A stretch of 64,000 nt of DNA from Holtermannia corniformis (taxonomy: Eukaryota; Basidiomycota; Tremellomycetes; Holtermanniales). Below, in pieces: positions 21,719 through 33,592 of the stretch. The notes beneath the pieces are model-generated. The model saw only the letters and a list, made by a program, of their open reading frames with translations, searched no databases and was not told the origin of the DNA. The translations under genes were made by a program, and so were the position numbers. Within the stretch, counting starts at the first letter, position 1; every line of letters begins with the position of its first letter. The stretch covers positions 284,483-348,482 of the forward strand of contig BCIJ01000012.1 of the NCBI GenBank assembly GCA_001599935.1. The letters run 5' to 3'.

Positions 21719-23131
21719 ATGGCGCCAGGGGGAGCAAACGCATCCAAGACCGTGTTCGGTCAGTCTGCAATCCAGTGCACAGCGTCGCACGAAAGCCGTC
21801 CGAGCTGACAGGTTCCTTTCACCAGTCGCAAACTTGCCATAGTAAGCTTCCCGCATACTCGTGGACGTAGAGCACGGCTGATCCAGGATGCCAGCGATGT
21901 ATCAGAGGAACAGCTCGCCGGGATCTTTGCAGACGTTGGGCCCGTCGCAGGCGTAGAGTCAGTCTAGACCGCTGCGACCGACAGGGCTGATGTCGGCCCA
22001 GAATCAAGTTTGATCCTCAAACAGGTCGTTCGAAAGGCTACGCGTTTGTACAATACTATGGTGCGTCCCGTGTCTTGATCCAAGAAGGATGGAACGCTGA
22101 CGCCTCGCGACTCATAGACGAGATCACGGCCTTGTCTGCTGTCCGCAACTTGCAAGACGTGGCCGTCAATGGCCGCAACCTGCGCGTAGAGGGATCAACA
22201 GAGGAACCGGGTCCACGACGGGGTCGAGGCGGTGGTGGACCCCGAGACCGGTCACCGCCAAACTTTTCAAGGGGACTACCCGGCGCTGGTCCAGGAATCG
22301 ATCTCGGTGCCGTCCCACCCGGCGTCGACTTGCCCAGAGGTGTCAAGGCGGCGGATAACATCTCCAAGACTCTGGCCGCGATCAGTCCGGGTCAGCTGCA
22401 GGAGGTCATGTCGGATATGAAGGTATGTCCCGTGTTCGGCTGTAGACTCGCTCACCCACCGCCCAGATGCTCGTCTCGACCCAGCCAGACCAAGCGCGGA
22501 ATCTCCTCGCGGCCAAGCCTCAGCTCGCATACGCCTTGTTCCAAGCCATGCTCTTGATGAACATTGTCGACCCTGCAGTCCTTCAACGGATCCAGCCCGC
22601 TCAGCCGCCGGCACTTCAGCAACCGCCGTTCGCACCGGCAGGACCGCAAGGGTACAGCGGACCGCCAGGACCACCGCCAGCAGTTGCTGCAGGCGGGTAC
22701 CCACCGTTCCCGCCGCCAGGCCAGCAACCGCCGTATGGCGGTCCACCACCGCAAACTGGGTACGGAGGGCCGCCTCCGCCTCAGCAACCGCAGTATGGCG
22801 CACCGCCGCCCCAGCAACCAAGCTATGGAGGCGCACCACCACCCCGTCCAGTCCCGCAACAGTCCTACCACGCTCCTCCGCCCCCCGCTCCCGCGCAACC
22901 ACAGGCCGTCTCGCACGCACAGGCCCAAGCGGCGCTCTCGGCCGCAAACTTGCCAGAAGACCAAAAGACCATGCTGATGCAAGTGTTGCAGCTCACGCCC
23001 GAGCAGATCAACCTGCTCGACCCGGGTCAAAGGGCCTCTATCATGGCTTTGGTTCGTGTGCTGTTGCCAACCCCTACCCACGGTACTGACACGAACCGCA
23101 GCGCCAACAGTTCCTCGGGCCGGCCGCTTAG
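21719..23131 (+). CDS. RNA15: Cleavage stimulation factor 64 kDa subunit / Rna15
   Basis: Binds U/GU-rich RNA downstream of the poly(A) site in the 3'-end processing complex. After MAPGGANASKTVF the spliced RRM reads VANLPYDVSEEQLAGIF, ADVGPVAGVE, IKFDPQTGRSKGYAFVQYY and ITALSAVRNLQDVAVNGRNL. RNP1 is RSKGYAFV. An RGG-like spacer (GPRRGRGGGGPRDRS) is followed by the hinge domain that binds CstF-77 (NISKTLAAISPGQLQEVMSD, QARNLLAAKPQLAYALFQAM). A Pro/Gln/Gly/Tyr repeat region (YGGPPP units) comes next, then the C-terminal three-helix domain (KTMLMQVLQLTPEQINLLD). Five or more short introns are needed. One acceptor skips a nearer CAG. The stop is TAG at 23129-23131, 32 bp from the convergent kinesin stop. 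Confidence 0.92.
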
Positions 23132-23163
23132 TCGTAGAACCTCTATGCATTACGTCGTAATCA

Positions 23164-26100
23164 TCAACGGTTGGAAAAGAACCAGGATTCTGTAGCAGCG
23201 TCAGTGCGTGAGCATGTACCGGCGTCATCCACCCACGTCGTTTGCCTGGAAGATGTCAGCTCGTCTCGTCAATGATCGCACGACTTACTACTTGCGCTCT
23301 CGTCTTGAACCCGGCCGAGCGGGCTGCCAGGGGGCAGAGACGCCATCTGCGGACTCGTAGGCTGCTGTCCGCCACCGCCTCCTCGTACAGGCTTGGCGAT
23401 CCGCCCAAAGTTGAGAGCCGAAGCCTGCGTAGGCTTTTGCGCTGGTGATCGCGTCAGCGCCGACTCAGATAGCTTGCACAGCAGTAACACGGACCCCTCG
23501 CAGACTCGAGCCTCTCGCGCAGAGCCTGCAGCTGCTGCTCGACTTTTTGACTCTTGGCCGTCAACCGGGCATCAGCGGCGCTCAGGAGCGTCTCGAGGTT
23601 CGCGATCCGGTCGTTGCGCGTCATGAGCTTGCGCTCGGCGATCGCCGCTTCCTTCTTGAGGGCCGAGTTTTGCTCGACGAGCTGCGGGCATCAGCCCTGT
23701 CGTACGACCTTTTGCGAGACTCACCTGCTTCTGCACGACGTTGAGCTGCTCAAGGTTGTGCTCGAGGAAAGCAAGCTTCTTGGCCTGGGTCTTCGAGTTG
23801 GCAGACTTGGCCACGACCTTGTACTGTTCCTTGACCTCATCGAGCTGCATCTCGAGCTCGACCACCTGCAACCGTCAGTCCACCTCGCTCGCATAGACCA
23901 CGGGACCCACCTTCTCACAGCGGTTCTGCAAATCCTTCATCAAGCTCTTCTTGATGACTTCAAACTCTGCATACTGCGCGTCGTACTGCTTGCGCGTGCG
24001 CTCGAGGTCTTTCGTCGACTGCGCATAATCGGCCGAGCCCTCGATGCCGGCAGACAGCTTTGTGAGCGCGTTCTGTCAAGTCAGCATAGACCAACGGTAG
24101 TGTAGTCAACACACGTTGAGCTCGTCGTTGGACAGCTTGTAGCTCTCGATCGTGCTTTGCAAACGGCGATACTCTGTCGCCTTGCTCTCGGCCTGCTCCT
24201 TGAGGTAATCGATCTCGGCCTTGAACACGGACTCTTTCGAGGAGAACTGGGCTTCGAGCTGGGTCTGTCGATCGTAAGCCGATGCTTCAACTGATGAACC
24301 GTACCCACCTTGATGTCGGCAATCGCACCCTCGTCCGATCCAGCAGATGACCGCGCTACATCGTACATGAGCCCCGTTCACAAAGTCAACACGCACCAAG
24401 AGCCTCGTATGCCGCGTCCTTTTGTCCCAGCAGCTTCTCGACCTCGACTCGGCGTTTACTGTTGGCCTCGTTCTCCTCCTGCGCCTGCCTGAGCCGCTCC
24501 TGGAGATCACGCGTAATCGTCTGACTTTCGGCCAGATGGCGACGGATCAGTTCGCGGCTTTCAGCATTCAGCTGGGCCGACGTGTCGGCGTCGGTAAGCT
24601 TGTCCATATCGTTCAAGAGGTCACGCAGTTTGCCCGCGGCCGAATCCATGAATGTCCCGCCCTGCGCTCGTGCGTCAGCACTTGTTCACCGCGCAGACAA
24701 GAACTGACGATATCAATCTTGGCCAGCATGTCCTGCAGCATCTCATGCTTGCGCTTCTCCTTCTCCTCGTCCTTCTCCTTTGCCTGTACCTTTTTCAACT
24801 CGTCGATCTCGGCCTTTTGCTCGTCGATGTCGCGCTGGAGTTCGGCCACCTTGTCCTTGTACTGTTCCAGTACGATCGAGACGTCTTTGGCTTCCGTCTC
24901 GAAGCGGGCGGACGAGATCCGGAGCTCGCTCAGCTCGGTCGTCATCGACTTGTTCTCCTGCTGTGTGTCAGCACGAGGTCCGTGTGGGTCCGTACGCACA
25001 GTCTTGGCCTGCGTCTCCTGCTCGCGGATATACGCCAGTTCATCCTTCAGATCCGCCATCAGCTTTTCCTGAGTCGCCAATGCCGTTTCCTACAGCCCGA
25101 TCAGTACCTCGTTCTCATCCGCAGCGGACGCAAACCTTTTCGGCAAGCTGATCGCTCAGCTCGTTTTCACGCTTGAGGAACTCGTCGCGCTCATCCTTGT
25201 CCAGACTACTCGGCGTGTCGGGCCGATATTCCTCCCCAAGACGCTCCAAAGCAGGCAACAGGGGTGTACTCGCGCGCGTAGATGGTGTCGCCGGGCTCGC
25301 AGCGGCCGGCACCGGCCCTGATTTCTTCGACGCAGCGCCAGCGCCCGCGCCAGATTGCGCCCAATCGGCCTGGGCGACTCTGCCACCACTACGCCAGACT
25401 TTGACCTCTTGCTCGAGCTTGGCTGCGTACTCGCGTGCTGCCGCAAGAGCCGCTGCTGTCCGCTTGAGCTCGGCTTTGAGTTCAGCAGGGGACATTTCGA
25501 CATTGATCTTGGCCTTGTTCTTGATACTCTTTGCGCGCATGCCGAAGCGCAGTGTGGAGAGCGTTTCCGACTCGTTGAAGGATGCGGGGGAGCAGTTGAT
25601 GATGAGCGTCGTGCGACTGTTGCCACCGAGAGATTCTGCGCGCGTCAGCACTGGTTCGGACCGTTGGTGGCCCGACGGACCTTGCAAGATCCGCGTCAAC
25701 TTGGAATCACGGTACGGGATATGCGTGCTCTACGCCATCAGTCCCATCCAGGCCTGCACAGTGTGTAACCCCACCTTGCCGTCCGTCAACGAGTTGATGA
25801 CCATACCGAGGGCCGAGAGACTCTTGTTGATCTTCTTGGCCTCTTCAAGCGTCTGACCGGTCGCGCCCGTCTTGCCAATCTTTTCACTACCGGCGAGGTC
25901 GACAAGGTAGAGGTTGCCCGACTTTTGGGTGCCCTTTTCCGTGTCGCGCTGGTGGATGCCGACGACAAAGATCGAGTGCGAGCGGGAGGACTCGGCGTTC
26001 ATTTCTGTGCGAGTCGGGTGTCAGTGCTCTGGGTGAACGCTCGCGCGACGTACGGGTCGACGAGACGGCCCGGCTGGCGCCGCCTGCGCGCATGACCTTG

Positions 26101-27126
26101 TAGACTTCTGCCTCTGAGCTGACGTAGACTTCGGTCAGGTTCTTGACGTGTACCCCGCGCGCCTTGTCCTCGTGGATCGACAGGTTGTCATTATGCGCTA
26201 GAGCTCGTCAGCTGTCCGACCGTGATCCGTCAGAGCCAAACGCACGCGCGAGCAAGTCTTTGATGCGCTCCATGTAGATTTCCATGTAGCTCACTTTGAC
26301 CGTGTATTCGATATTCGAGTCGGCCGAGAGGATGGATTCAAAGATCTGTTCGACGAGACGCGGGATGAGACCTTTGAGGTGCGGTTCCATGATATCGGCG
26401 CCCTGTTATCGATCAGCAGTTGGTTGTGCGGCGCTGTGAGCGCACCATCATGGCTGTGAGGAGTGAGCTTGGACGTGACGAATGGCTATCACTTACTGAA
26501 CGTCTTGCCGGACCCTGTCTGTCCATAGCAGAACAAGGTACCGTTGAAGCCCGTCATGACATCTATCACGAGTCAGCCTGACTCGAGCCATAGACCACAT
26601 ACCCTCTACGATGCCCTTGACGCCCCAATCAAAGATTTCCTGCTGCTGCGACTCGATTCCAAACACACGGTCAAACGTGAAGCCTATATTGTCAGGCTCT
26701 TCCTCCTATAATCTCCAGTACGACACACCATCCTTCTCAGGCCCAGCTAAAGGACACCACCGTCAGCCCCAGGCCCCAGCTCAAACCCAAGGCAGACTGA
26801 CCGAGCGAAGCGGCGTTGCGCATCTGGACCGTCGTGTCTTCATTCTGTATCTCCATGCAGAGTTCCGACGCATTCTCCGTCTCCATCCGGTTCATCGGCC
26901 GGAACCTGGTACGCAATCTCAGCTCGTGCGTTAGGGGCTGGGTGGTGGGGAAGTGCGTACCGGCACACGACCTGGCGATATCAGCTATGCACCAGGGAAA
27001 AGGGAGAGCAGCGTGAACGACGAGGGTCCAACAGCGAATGCGATCTGCCTGCTTGATCGCGTTCGCCGGTGCTGCTCTCCACTTTCCAACGCGCACGAAG
27101 CTCACCTTGATATTGTTGCCCGACAT
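23164..27126 (-). CDS. KHC: Conventional kinesin heavy chain (kinesin-1)
   Basis: Plus-end-directed microtubule motor for vesicle and endosome transport toward hyphal or bud tips. The N-terminus is MSGNNIK, then [14 protein letters not shown] after an intron. The P-loop [18 protein letters not shown] lies near 26500. Others are [33 protein letters not shown], switch [15 protein letters not shown], switch [39 protein letters not shown] and [16 protein letters not shown]. The neck follows ([18 protein letters not shown]). The remainder is coiled coil with heptads. The C-terminus ESWFFSNR matches the WFF-type tail of fungal kinesin-1. Around 20 introns of 35-60 nt are needed. Start ATG 27126-27124, stop TGA 23164-23166. 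The family name is certain; KHC is a generic symbol. Confidence 0.95.
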
Positions 27127-27309
27127 GGCGCCGTCGTCTCGTTGTTCACTCGCCTCGTTAGCTGCTTGCTTGCTTGCAGTACTCGTTGACGGTTTCCACT
27201 CGCTACCCCTATAGCTTTAGCTGACGCGCCGCCGCACTTTCCCACGCAACAAGACGACAGTTGTTACAACTGCAATCAACAATCTCCCACTCCCTCCCTC
27301 CCGCTCGCA

Positions 27310-27697
27310 ATGTCGCGATCGGCAAAGACGTTCTTTGCGTGCTCGATCCTAGCCACAGGCTTGACCATCTGGGGCGTACACTACATCCAAGTCCGCGAAG
27401 CCGAGGTCCGTCACGAGCGGCCCGTGCGTGCGCCGTGCTGACCATGACCGATAGACAATGTACCAAGGCGTGATCAAGGACGAAGCACGGCTCAAAGCAA
27501 AGGCCGACGCGTTGGCGGCCCAGCAAGCGGCTCAGGATCCAGACTGCGAGACGTGCAAGCTCTCACCGCCGCCCAACGTGGTGGAAGCGACCTCGCCAGA
27601 GGCACGGCAGCGAGAACGGCTCGGCAGGCAGGTCGAATACGACCGGCAGGCACAACTCGCAAACAGTCTGGCGAGAGAGCAGCCGCGCGCTCAATGA
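27310..27697 (+). CDS. PET117: Cytochrome c oxidase assembly protein Pet117
   Basis: A small mitochondrial protein needed for complex IV assembly, probably with Cox15 in heme A synthesis. Exon 1 gives MSRSAKTFFACSILATG and the single membrane segment through IWGVHYIQVREAE, the family hallmark. An intron (GTCCGT near 27404 to GATAG near 27456) leads to TMYQGVIKDEARLKAKADAL, equivalent to the conserved HQGVIRD motif. The C-terminal half is hydrophilic and longer than in yeast. It has a Cys pair in DPDCETCKLSPPPN, like other filamentous fungal members. Stop TGA 27695-27697. It is divergent from kinesin with 183 bp between starts. Confidence 0.88.
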
Positions 27698-27785
27698 CAT
27701 CGTTTCATGCATCCCTCCAACGGATCTAGAGCACCCATCGCTAATCGCCACGACTCGGATACAGGGAAACCATGCTGACGACCGA

Positions 27786-29201
27786 TCACTGCGCCGTCAG
27801 CACCCGACTGATGCAATGCACACAACTTACATCCAGACTGATCCGAAGCTGCTCGAGTGGAATCGGCGTAAAGTCTTCAACATCAATCCCCTCGGCCCGG
27901 AGCGCCGCCTTTGCGTGATCGGGCACCAACCGGTGCATCAGGTCCGGTCGGGTCGAGAGCTCTTCGCGCGTAAAGTTGAACAAGGCCGGCATCTCCTTGC
28001 CGTTGGGCAAACGAGCGCCCTCTTGCCGGAGCTCATCAAAGAACTCGTGAACGAGCCCCTCGGCGGCAGAGAGCCGGGCCGTCGGCGTGTACTCGAGCAG
28101 GTTGCTGATCAGCGCAATCGCGTCGGCCGGCGTGCGCGGGCGAAACACTTTCTGGAACGGGTGCGGCTTGATCTGCGGAAACTTGTGCTCCATGTACTGT
28201 CCCCGTCAGCCAGCGTGCCAAGTGCAAACCCACTCACGTTTGGGTTCATCGTCTTGATCTGCTCTCGAGTCGGGGTCCCCAACACCTTGATAATCTCCAC
28301 AAGCTGATCAATGCCCGACTCGCCAGGGAACAGCGGTTGACCAAGCATGAGCTCGGCCATGACACAACCCGTCGACCAAATGTCTGCTAGCGTCAGCCCT
28401 ATTCGCACGCAGCCGTAGCGACGCACCGATATTTGTAGTGTAGTTGGTCGCCCCAAAGATCAACTCGGGCGCACGGTAGTAGCGCGAGCAAATGTAGCTC
28501 ACGTTTGGCTCCCCGGCCACGAGGATCTTTGCAGACCCAAAGTCGCACAGCTTGAGGATGCCCGTCGCTGGGTTCAGCAGCAGGTTCTGTGGCTTGATGT
28601 CGCGGTGGCAAATGCCGACAGAGTGGATGTAGTGGAGCGAACGGAGGAGCTGGGCGTGTCAGCGCCAGGTCGAGGCCACGCTCGAAAACTCACTTGGTAC
28701 ATGTACAGCTTGACCTGGAGCATCGGCATGACCTGCTTGAGCTTGCCATAGTGCCGCGAGGCGCGGTAGACCGTTTCGGGTACAAACTCGAGCACGAGGT
28801 TGAGGTAGACTTCATCCTTCTGCCCATCGTCAGCCAAGCCGCGCGCTCCCACGACCTACCTTGTCACCGTTCGAGTAGAAGAAAGCCTTGAGATCGACGA
28901 CGTTTGGGTGCGATACCAAGCGCATGATTTGCAATTCACGGTTCTACCCGGCCTCAGCGCCATCCCCACCACACGGTGCGACCCACTTTGAACCGCTTGT
29001 CCTGCAGCACCTTCTTGATCGCAATCTCCGAGTCGGGTCCCTCGCTGCCGTCCTCTTGCTTGGTACCGAGCATCTTTGCGGCAAAGACGACACCGAAGCT
29101 GCCATTGCCGACGACTTTGCAGTTGGTGTAGGAGATGGAAAGCTCGGCGCCCGTCTTGCCCGATTGCGCTTGCACGGTTACGACGCGCGAGGGGTCATCA
29201 G
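27786..29201 (-). CDS. GSK3: Glycogen synthase kinase 3 (GSK3/shaggy) family kinase
   Basis: Ser/Thr kinase with roles in meiosis, stress and morphogenesis. Motifs in order: [18 protein letters not shown] (Gly loop), [15 protein letters not shown] (catalytic Lys), [42 protein letters not shown] (DFG), [15 protein letters not shown] with the activating Tyr, [20 protein letters not shown], and [20 protein letters not shown] near the C-terminus. Introns are numerous. The last (27789-27830, 42 nt, branch GCTGACG) directly precedes the TGA stop at 27786-27788. The first resolvable exon begins at 29201 (DDPSRVVTV). The initiator exon is upstream, between about 29210 and 29440, and I could not place it. 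It is tail-to-tail with PET117, with only 88 bp between. Confidence 0.93.
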
Positions 29202-30610
29202 CTGAAGAGTGTTAGCAGTGTTACTGTTGGACCGAGTGGACGCGTAGGTGGACGACTCTGCTCAAGCACATTACATTCTGCGAAAGCAAAGCAATCCGAT
29301 TTGCATAACGGCAGCCACCGTGCGCAGCCGTATAGCTATCATACGAGGGCTTGCCGTCTCGCTATCGTCCAACGCGTCTCAGATTGGTACGGCACGGCAG
29401 CAGTAGTGAGCTGATTCCGTTTGGACGACACAACATGAGCAAGATAAGTGCGAGGCAAGGACCTCGATCGACAACTAGCGACTGCTAGAAGCGCGCTCAG
29501 TAGATCGAGATTCGTGCCTTGCGAGCCGACAGCTGCATGGGATAAAGTCAGAGCCGTCGATCCGAGCGAGACATGGGCGGCTGCCGTGGTTGGATGCAGC
29601 AAAACCGGCCAAACGCTGGGCAGATTCACCACGATGTGATTCACCGGGAGCTCATCCACGTTTGTCAGCAAAGCAGATTGTAGCAGCTCAAGACGGATCG
29701 ACGGGCTGATCGATTCCGATGGTCTGGGCGAGTGCCCGCCTCGAGAGAGCGGTGCCACGTATGGTGCGGCATACCTGCTAGAGTACACCAGTCGTGCACG
29801 CACGACCAACACTCCAGTCATCGTAGACATGCGTCCACAGCTGCAGACAGCGTCACTCGGATCAATCTAGGGTATCTAGCGATCGAACTCTGCGCCGAGA
29901 GCAGAATCTGCTTGGTCCGGTACGCTCGGTCACGCTCGCTCCAGACGTCGCCTGAATAAGAACAGGCAGGTAGCAGTGTCCTGCTATAGCCAGTCCTTTG
30001 CACGGCCAATCACCAGATCACTGCAGCTCAATCCGACTTGGGCCGCTAGCGGTGATCTGCCTCTAGGTACGCAGTCGACGCTCGGTCCAAGCGAGTCGCC
30101 GCATCCAGAGCCCGCCGTAGACTGACTGTCTGTAGCGTGAACGACTCGGCACTAGCTCGCAAGTGATGCCAAGTGCTTGTCGCGTTGATCTCCTAGCTTG
30201 TCATGACGGCCAGTCTGCCACGATCAGGCGCTGCAGCCAAGTTTACGATATGTCCGCCTCTGATGGTCGTGTACAAGACGACCTGATGGTCGTGTACAAG
30301 ACGACCATCAGTGGACGACAATCTAGCGAATGTCACTGTGCCGATAGTCAAAGTTGACTGTTCAGCGCCTGAAAGTAGCAGCAGACTGCTACGGCCGGCC
30401 GTAGTGCTCCGACTGTGGATGCGCGAGTTGACGTGTCCGCTACCCCGTGCTTGCACTAGACTTTGCGGTGCACAAGGGTTTCGCAGTCAACAAAGCAGTA
30501 GAGTGCGCGCGTGACAGTGTGACGGTCGCGGTACGATCATCACGGGGGTATCGCCAGAGCAGCGTACAGCCAGTCTGACACGCATGACCGCCTTTGTTTT
30601 CGCTCTAAGA
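29202..30610. other. Gene-poor region upstream of GSK3
   Basis: About 1.4 kb. The first 100-250 bases probably hold the missing first exon and leader of GSK3. The rest has scattered frames without an ATG plus splice support. The only structured element is a 23-nt tandem duplication at 30261-30306. No tRNA or other RNA gene was recognised. Confidence 0.4.
30261..30306. repeat. Tandem 23-nt duplication with internal palindrome
   Basis: The unit TGATGGTCGTGTACAAGACG plus ACC occurs twice, head to tail, at 30261-30283 and 30284-30306, with no mismatch. The second copy runs on into ATCA, so that GATGGTCGT and ACGACCATC form a perfect 9-bp inverted repeat around a 7-nt loop. It could be a replication-slippage product or a protein-binding site. 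Nothing in it codes. Confidence 0.85.
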
Positions 30611-30815
30611 TCAAGGAATCAAGGAATGTGTTTTGGATCGTCCGACTGTAGGAGCCATCAAGGCTCTGCCGCCGGGTCTGGACCGAGCGGAGAACGGCTT
30701 GTTCCTCTGGTTGGGTCGACGCGCCGACGCCTCGCTGGGTTTCTTGCCTGGGGTCAGACTCGTACTCGTACTCACGCGAGACCTTGACACCGTTCACGAG
30801 GCCGACTCCTGACAT
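30611..30815 (-). CDS. Possible small basic protein
   Basis: On the complement an ATG at 30815-30813 gives MSGVGLVNGVKVS. A GT...AG intron of about 32 nt with branch site TCTGACC (GTGAGTACG...CCCAG) joins in frame to KKPSEASARRPNQRNKPFS and ends SKTHSLIP, TGA at 30611-30613. The product is about 58 residues, very basic, with no known domain. Support is the correct splice grammar for this genome and the clean frame. Against it are its size and the lack of recognised relatives. Without splicing the frame is also open for about 90 codons, so the structure is uncertain. Confidence 0.4.
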
Positions 30816-31250
30816 TGTTGGGTGGTGGTGCTGGTGGTGCTGGCGGCGGGTCAGTGTGCCGCTGACGGTCGGATGGACGGTCACGTACGCTGTGGACAAA
30901 GGGGGTTTGTTTGTTTGCGAGTCCTTTGTGTGCCAGAGAGTGATGGTGGTGGTGCTATCTAGTGGTGGATGCTATCCCAGTGGATGGATGGTGCGGGGCG
31001 CGGCCGTGGTCAGCTGTTCTGCGTTGGCTCTGGGCGTTAGGCAGAGGGAGGATACAACGTGCGGAGGGGACCACCACCACTCGCCATGGGTCGAGTGAGC
31101 ACCACACCGAGTCCGAGTGCGCCATAGCTATGCTATCCTACAGTGCACTAGAACGCATGCACATAGCAGAGCAGTACCGTCCACAGCAAGCACCCAGTCC
31201 AACACGACTCGCCAGCATGCCGTCACGCGCCCGGAAGCGGTAGTACGCAC
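30816..31250. other. G/T-rich intergenic sequence
   Basis: About 430 bases upstream of the small ORF and downstream of ICP55. It contains TGG/GGT triplet-rich tracts (about 30820-30860 and 30940-30990) resembling a decayed microsatellite. No gene was recognised. Confidence 0.4.
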
Positions 31251-33360
31251 TCAGCAAGCACCTTGGACATCGTCAACCTCCTTGGGCGCGTGCGCAGACA
31301 GCACGAGCGGGCCAGAGGGCGTCAATGCGACTTCGTCCTAGAGTAGGGTCAGCGCGCCGCGATGGGTACAGACCACCGACAGACCTCGATCCGCACACCG
31401 AGTCCCCAGAATGCTTTAGGGAATGCACTGTCGAATGGGACATAGCACCCTGGTTCGATCGTGATCACGTTGCCAGCGATGAGACTGGGTGGGGCAAGGG
31501 ATGGAAGAGAGCGGATCAGTCAACGTGGAACGTGGTAAAAGCAAACCAGACTCACGTCGCGTTACGGTCAGATGTAGGGCAATCGTGCAGGTCGGACCCA
31601 AGGTGGTGCGATAGAAAGTGAGGGTACTGAGCACCGTCAGCCGAGCGCTCTCTCGCTCGAAAGACTCACCAATCGACGCTCGACGTCGCCCGAAGATAGC
31701 TTGAACCCAATCTGCCTCAGTTCCTGCGTCAGCAGTGAGCAGCCTGTGGCGTGTCAGCAACGGCCGGCGAGTGTAGCGACCGTATAGCCAAGCAAGGAAT
31801 CAGCGACAAAGCGACGCGGAACGAGAGATGGGGAGCGCGGTAGCAACCACCCTCACAAACGACTCACTCGTCCGATGCAGCTCATTCATCGACACGGCGT
31901 CCTGGACGGTACACTGCCTGATACAGGCTTTCTGCACGTTCAGCACGGCCTCGTACAGGTCGCGCTGAGCGGGCGAGAACCGGCCCGAGACGGGAAACGT
32001 GCGTGTAATGTCGGAACTGTAGTGTGCGTATTCGCACCCGGCGTCGATGAGGACCATCTGAGGTGTCAGTGCCGCACTGCACGGCGCGCGCTTACCTCGC
32101 CAGATTCTAGTTGGCAGTCATTGTTCGTGTAGTGGATGATCAACGCGTTCGCTCTGTCATCTTGTTAGCTGTTGCGAATGTGCTGGACCCGACGGACCCA
32201 GACGCCACGACGGGCACATAGGCTGGGCGCTCGGACCCGCCTAGGGCGCACTCGTATTCAAACACGGCTTGGAGCTGTGCCTCTGTCTTTCCCGGTTCCG
32301 CAAAGGCCATGACCTGGGTCGGTGTCAGCACGGCTACGGCTAGCCGGCACGGACCTTTGCATGCGCCGCACCGCTCAGCTCGCCCGCTCGCCGCATCAAC
32401 GCCAGTTCAGCTTGACTCTTGACGAGCCTCAACCTCTGCACCTCGCTCTCTAGCGGTTTCGCGCGCTCACTCGCCAACGCGGCCGCTAGCATCAAATGGG
32501 GCGGGTCTCGCGCACTCCAACTCGTTTCAGTCGGGTGCGTGAACAGTTTGAGTAAGCTTGTACGTCTGCGCGGGGACGGAGGGTGCAACGGTTGGCTCGA
32601 GGGCGAAGGCGAAGGAGAGGGCGCGAGCGAGAGGTAGAGTGCGTGTGCTGGGGCCGAGGTTAAGAGGGCCGCGAGGTGGGTTGGCAGCTCCGTGTTGGGG
32701 TAAGCTGCATCTGCGCCAAAGGTTGAGATTGCGCCTTCGGTCCCTGTGCGCTCGCCGGCCCAGAGCGACTCGTGCGCGTCTTTGGGGGGGACGAAAAGCG
32801 TGTAGCGGTAGCCTGATGGTGTGGACGGCTTGGACTCTGGGCGTGTCAGTGCTCCCCGGCAGGTAGACCACGCTGTTACCTAGCACAAGGGTTGCGTCGG
32901 GTTCATGAAAGCCAGTGAGGTAGAAAAAGTCGGTGGCTGCTCGGGTCAACACTGCGCACCCGACCGTGACTCGACGTACCCTGTCGGAACTTGTAGCTTG
33001 CAAAGTCAGTAGAGGATCGCAGACTGGTAGAACGCACAAGATGTCTACATCGAGTCAGCCGAGCTACCAGAGCGCTCACCACTCACGCTGACTGACGAGC
33101 CGGACGGTATTGCCCATGCAGACGACGACGGCTCCGTCGGGCAAGCTGGCCATGAGCGTCCTCCTGCGCTGCTCATACTCTGCTGATGTGATCCCCCTTG
33201 TGAGCTCTAGCGGTCCGACCAGGTGCGGGTGCGTTCTCGCATGCGGTTGACCCTGCCTAGGCGGCTTGGACGACGACGTCGAGAGCGACCGCTGCGACCT
33301 TGGCGCTGTCCGCAACGCAATCCTCGAGCTGGCTACGAGTAGTGTGCACGCTCTCCGCAT
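31251..33360 (-). CDS. ICP55: Mitochondrial intermediate cleaving peptidase Icp55 (M24B aminopeptidase)
   Basis: Removes one residue from the N-terminus of mitochondrial proteins after MPP cleavage, stabilising them. The start [17 protein letters not shown]...SQRSLSTSS is a typical arginine-rich, acid-free mitochondrial presequence. The M24B N-domain shows [39 protein letters not shown] and [20 protein letters not shown]. Metal ligands in the pita-bread domain are the two Asp in [21 protein letters not shown], the His in [11 protein letters not shown], and Glu in [11 protein letters not shown] and GVRIEDEVAL. The end is [18 protein letters not shown]. Start ATG 33360-33358, the first true ATG in frame. 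Stop TGA 31251-31253. About eight introns. It is divergent from ATG2 with 232 bp between starts. Confidence 0.92.
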
Positions 33361-33592
33361 CGTCTCGGTCAGTAGCACTGTCCATAGCAGCAACAAACTC
33401 GCAAGACGGTCGTCAGCACCGACTGATCTGGTGCTGACGTGTTGGCGAGCGGCGACCGTCTAGCCATGTAGACGCTATGCAGAGTGAGATGCAGTCGAAA
33501 AGACATCTACAACTGCATCGAGCATACACCGGCGTGTGCACCGTCCTGATCATTCACAGCCGACCATCCCCGCCGCTCATGGCGTGACCACC

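Noticed and set aside
22276..23228. Long open frames (223-258 codons) antisense to RNA15
   Set aside because: They mirror the Pro/Gln/Gly repeat region of RNA15 on the other strand. GC-rich repeats open extra frames, and the RNA15 frame carries recognised domains.
33361..33396. A longer start for ICP55 ([12 protein letters not shown]...)
   Set aside because: The codon is TTG. The ATG at 33360 gives a normal mitochondrial presequence.
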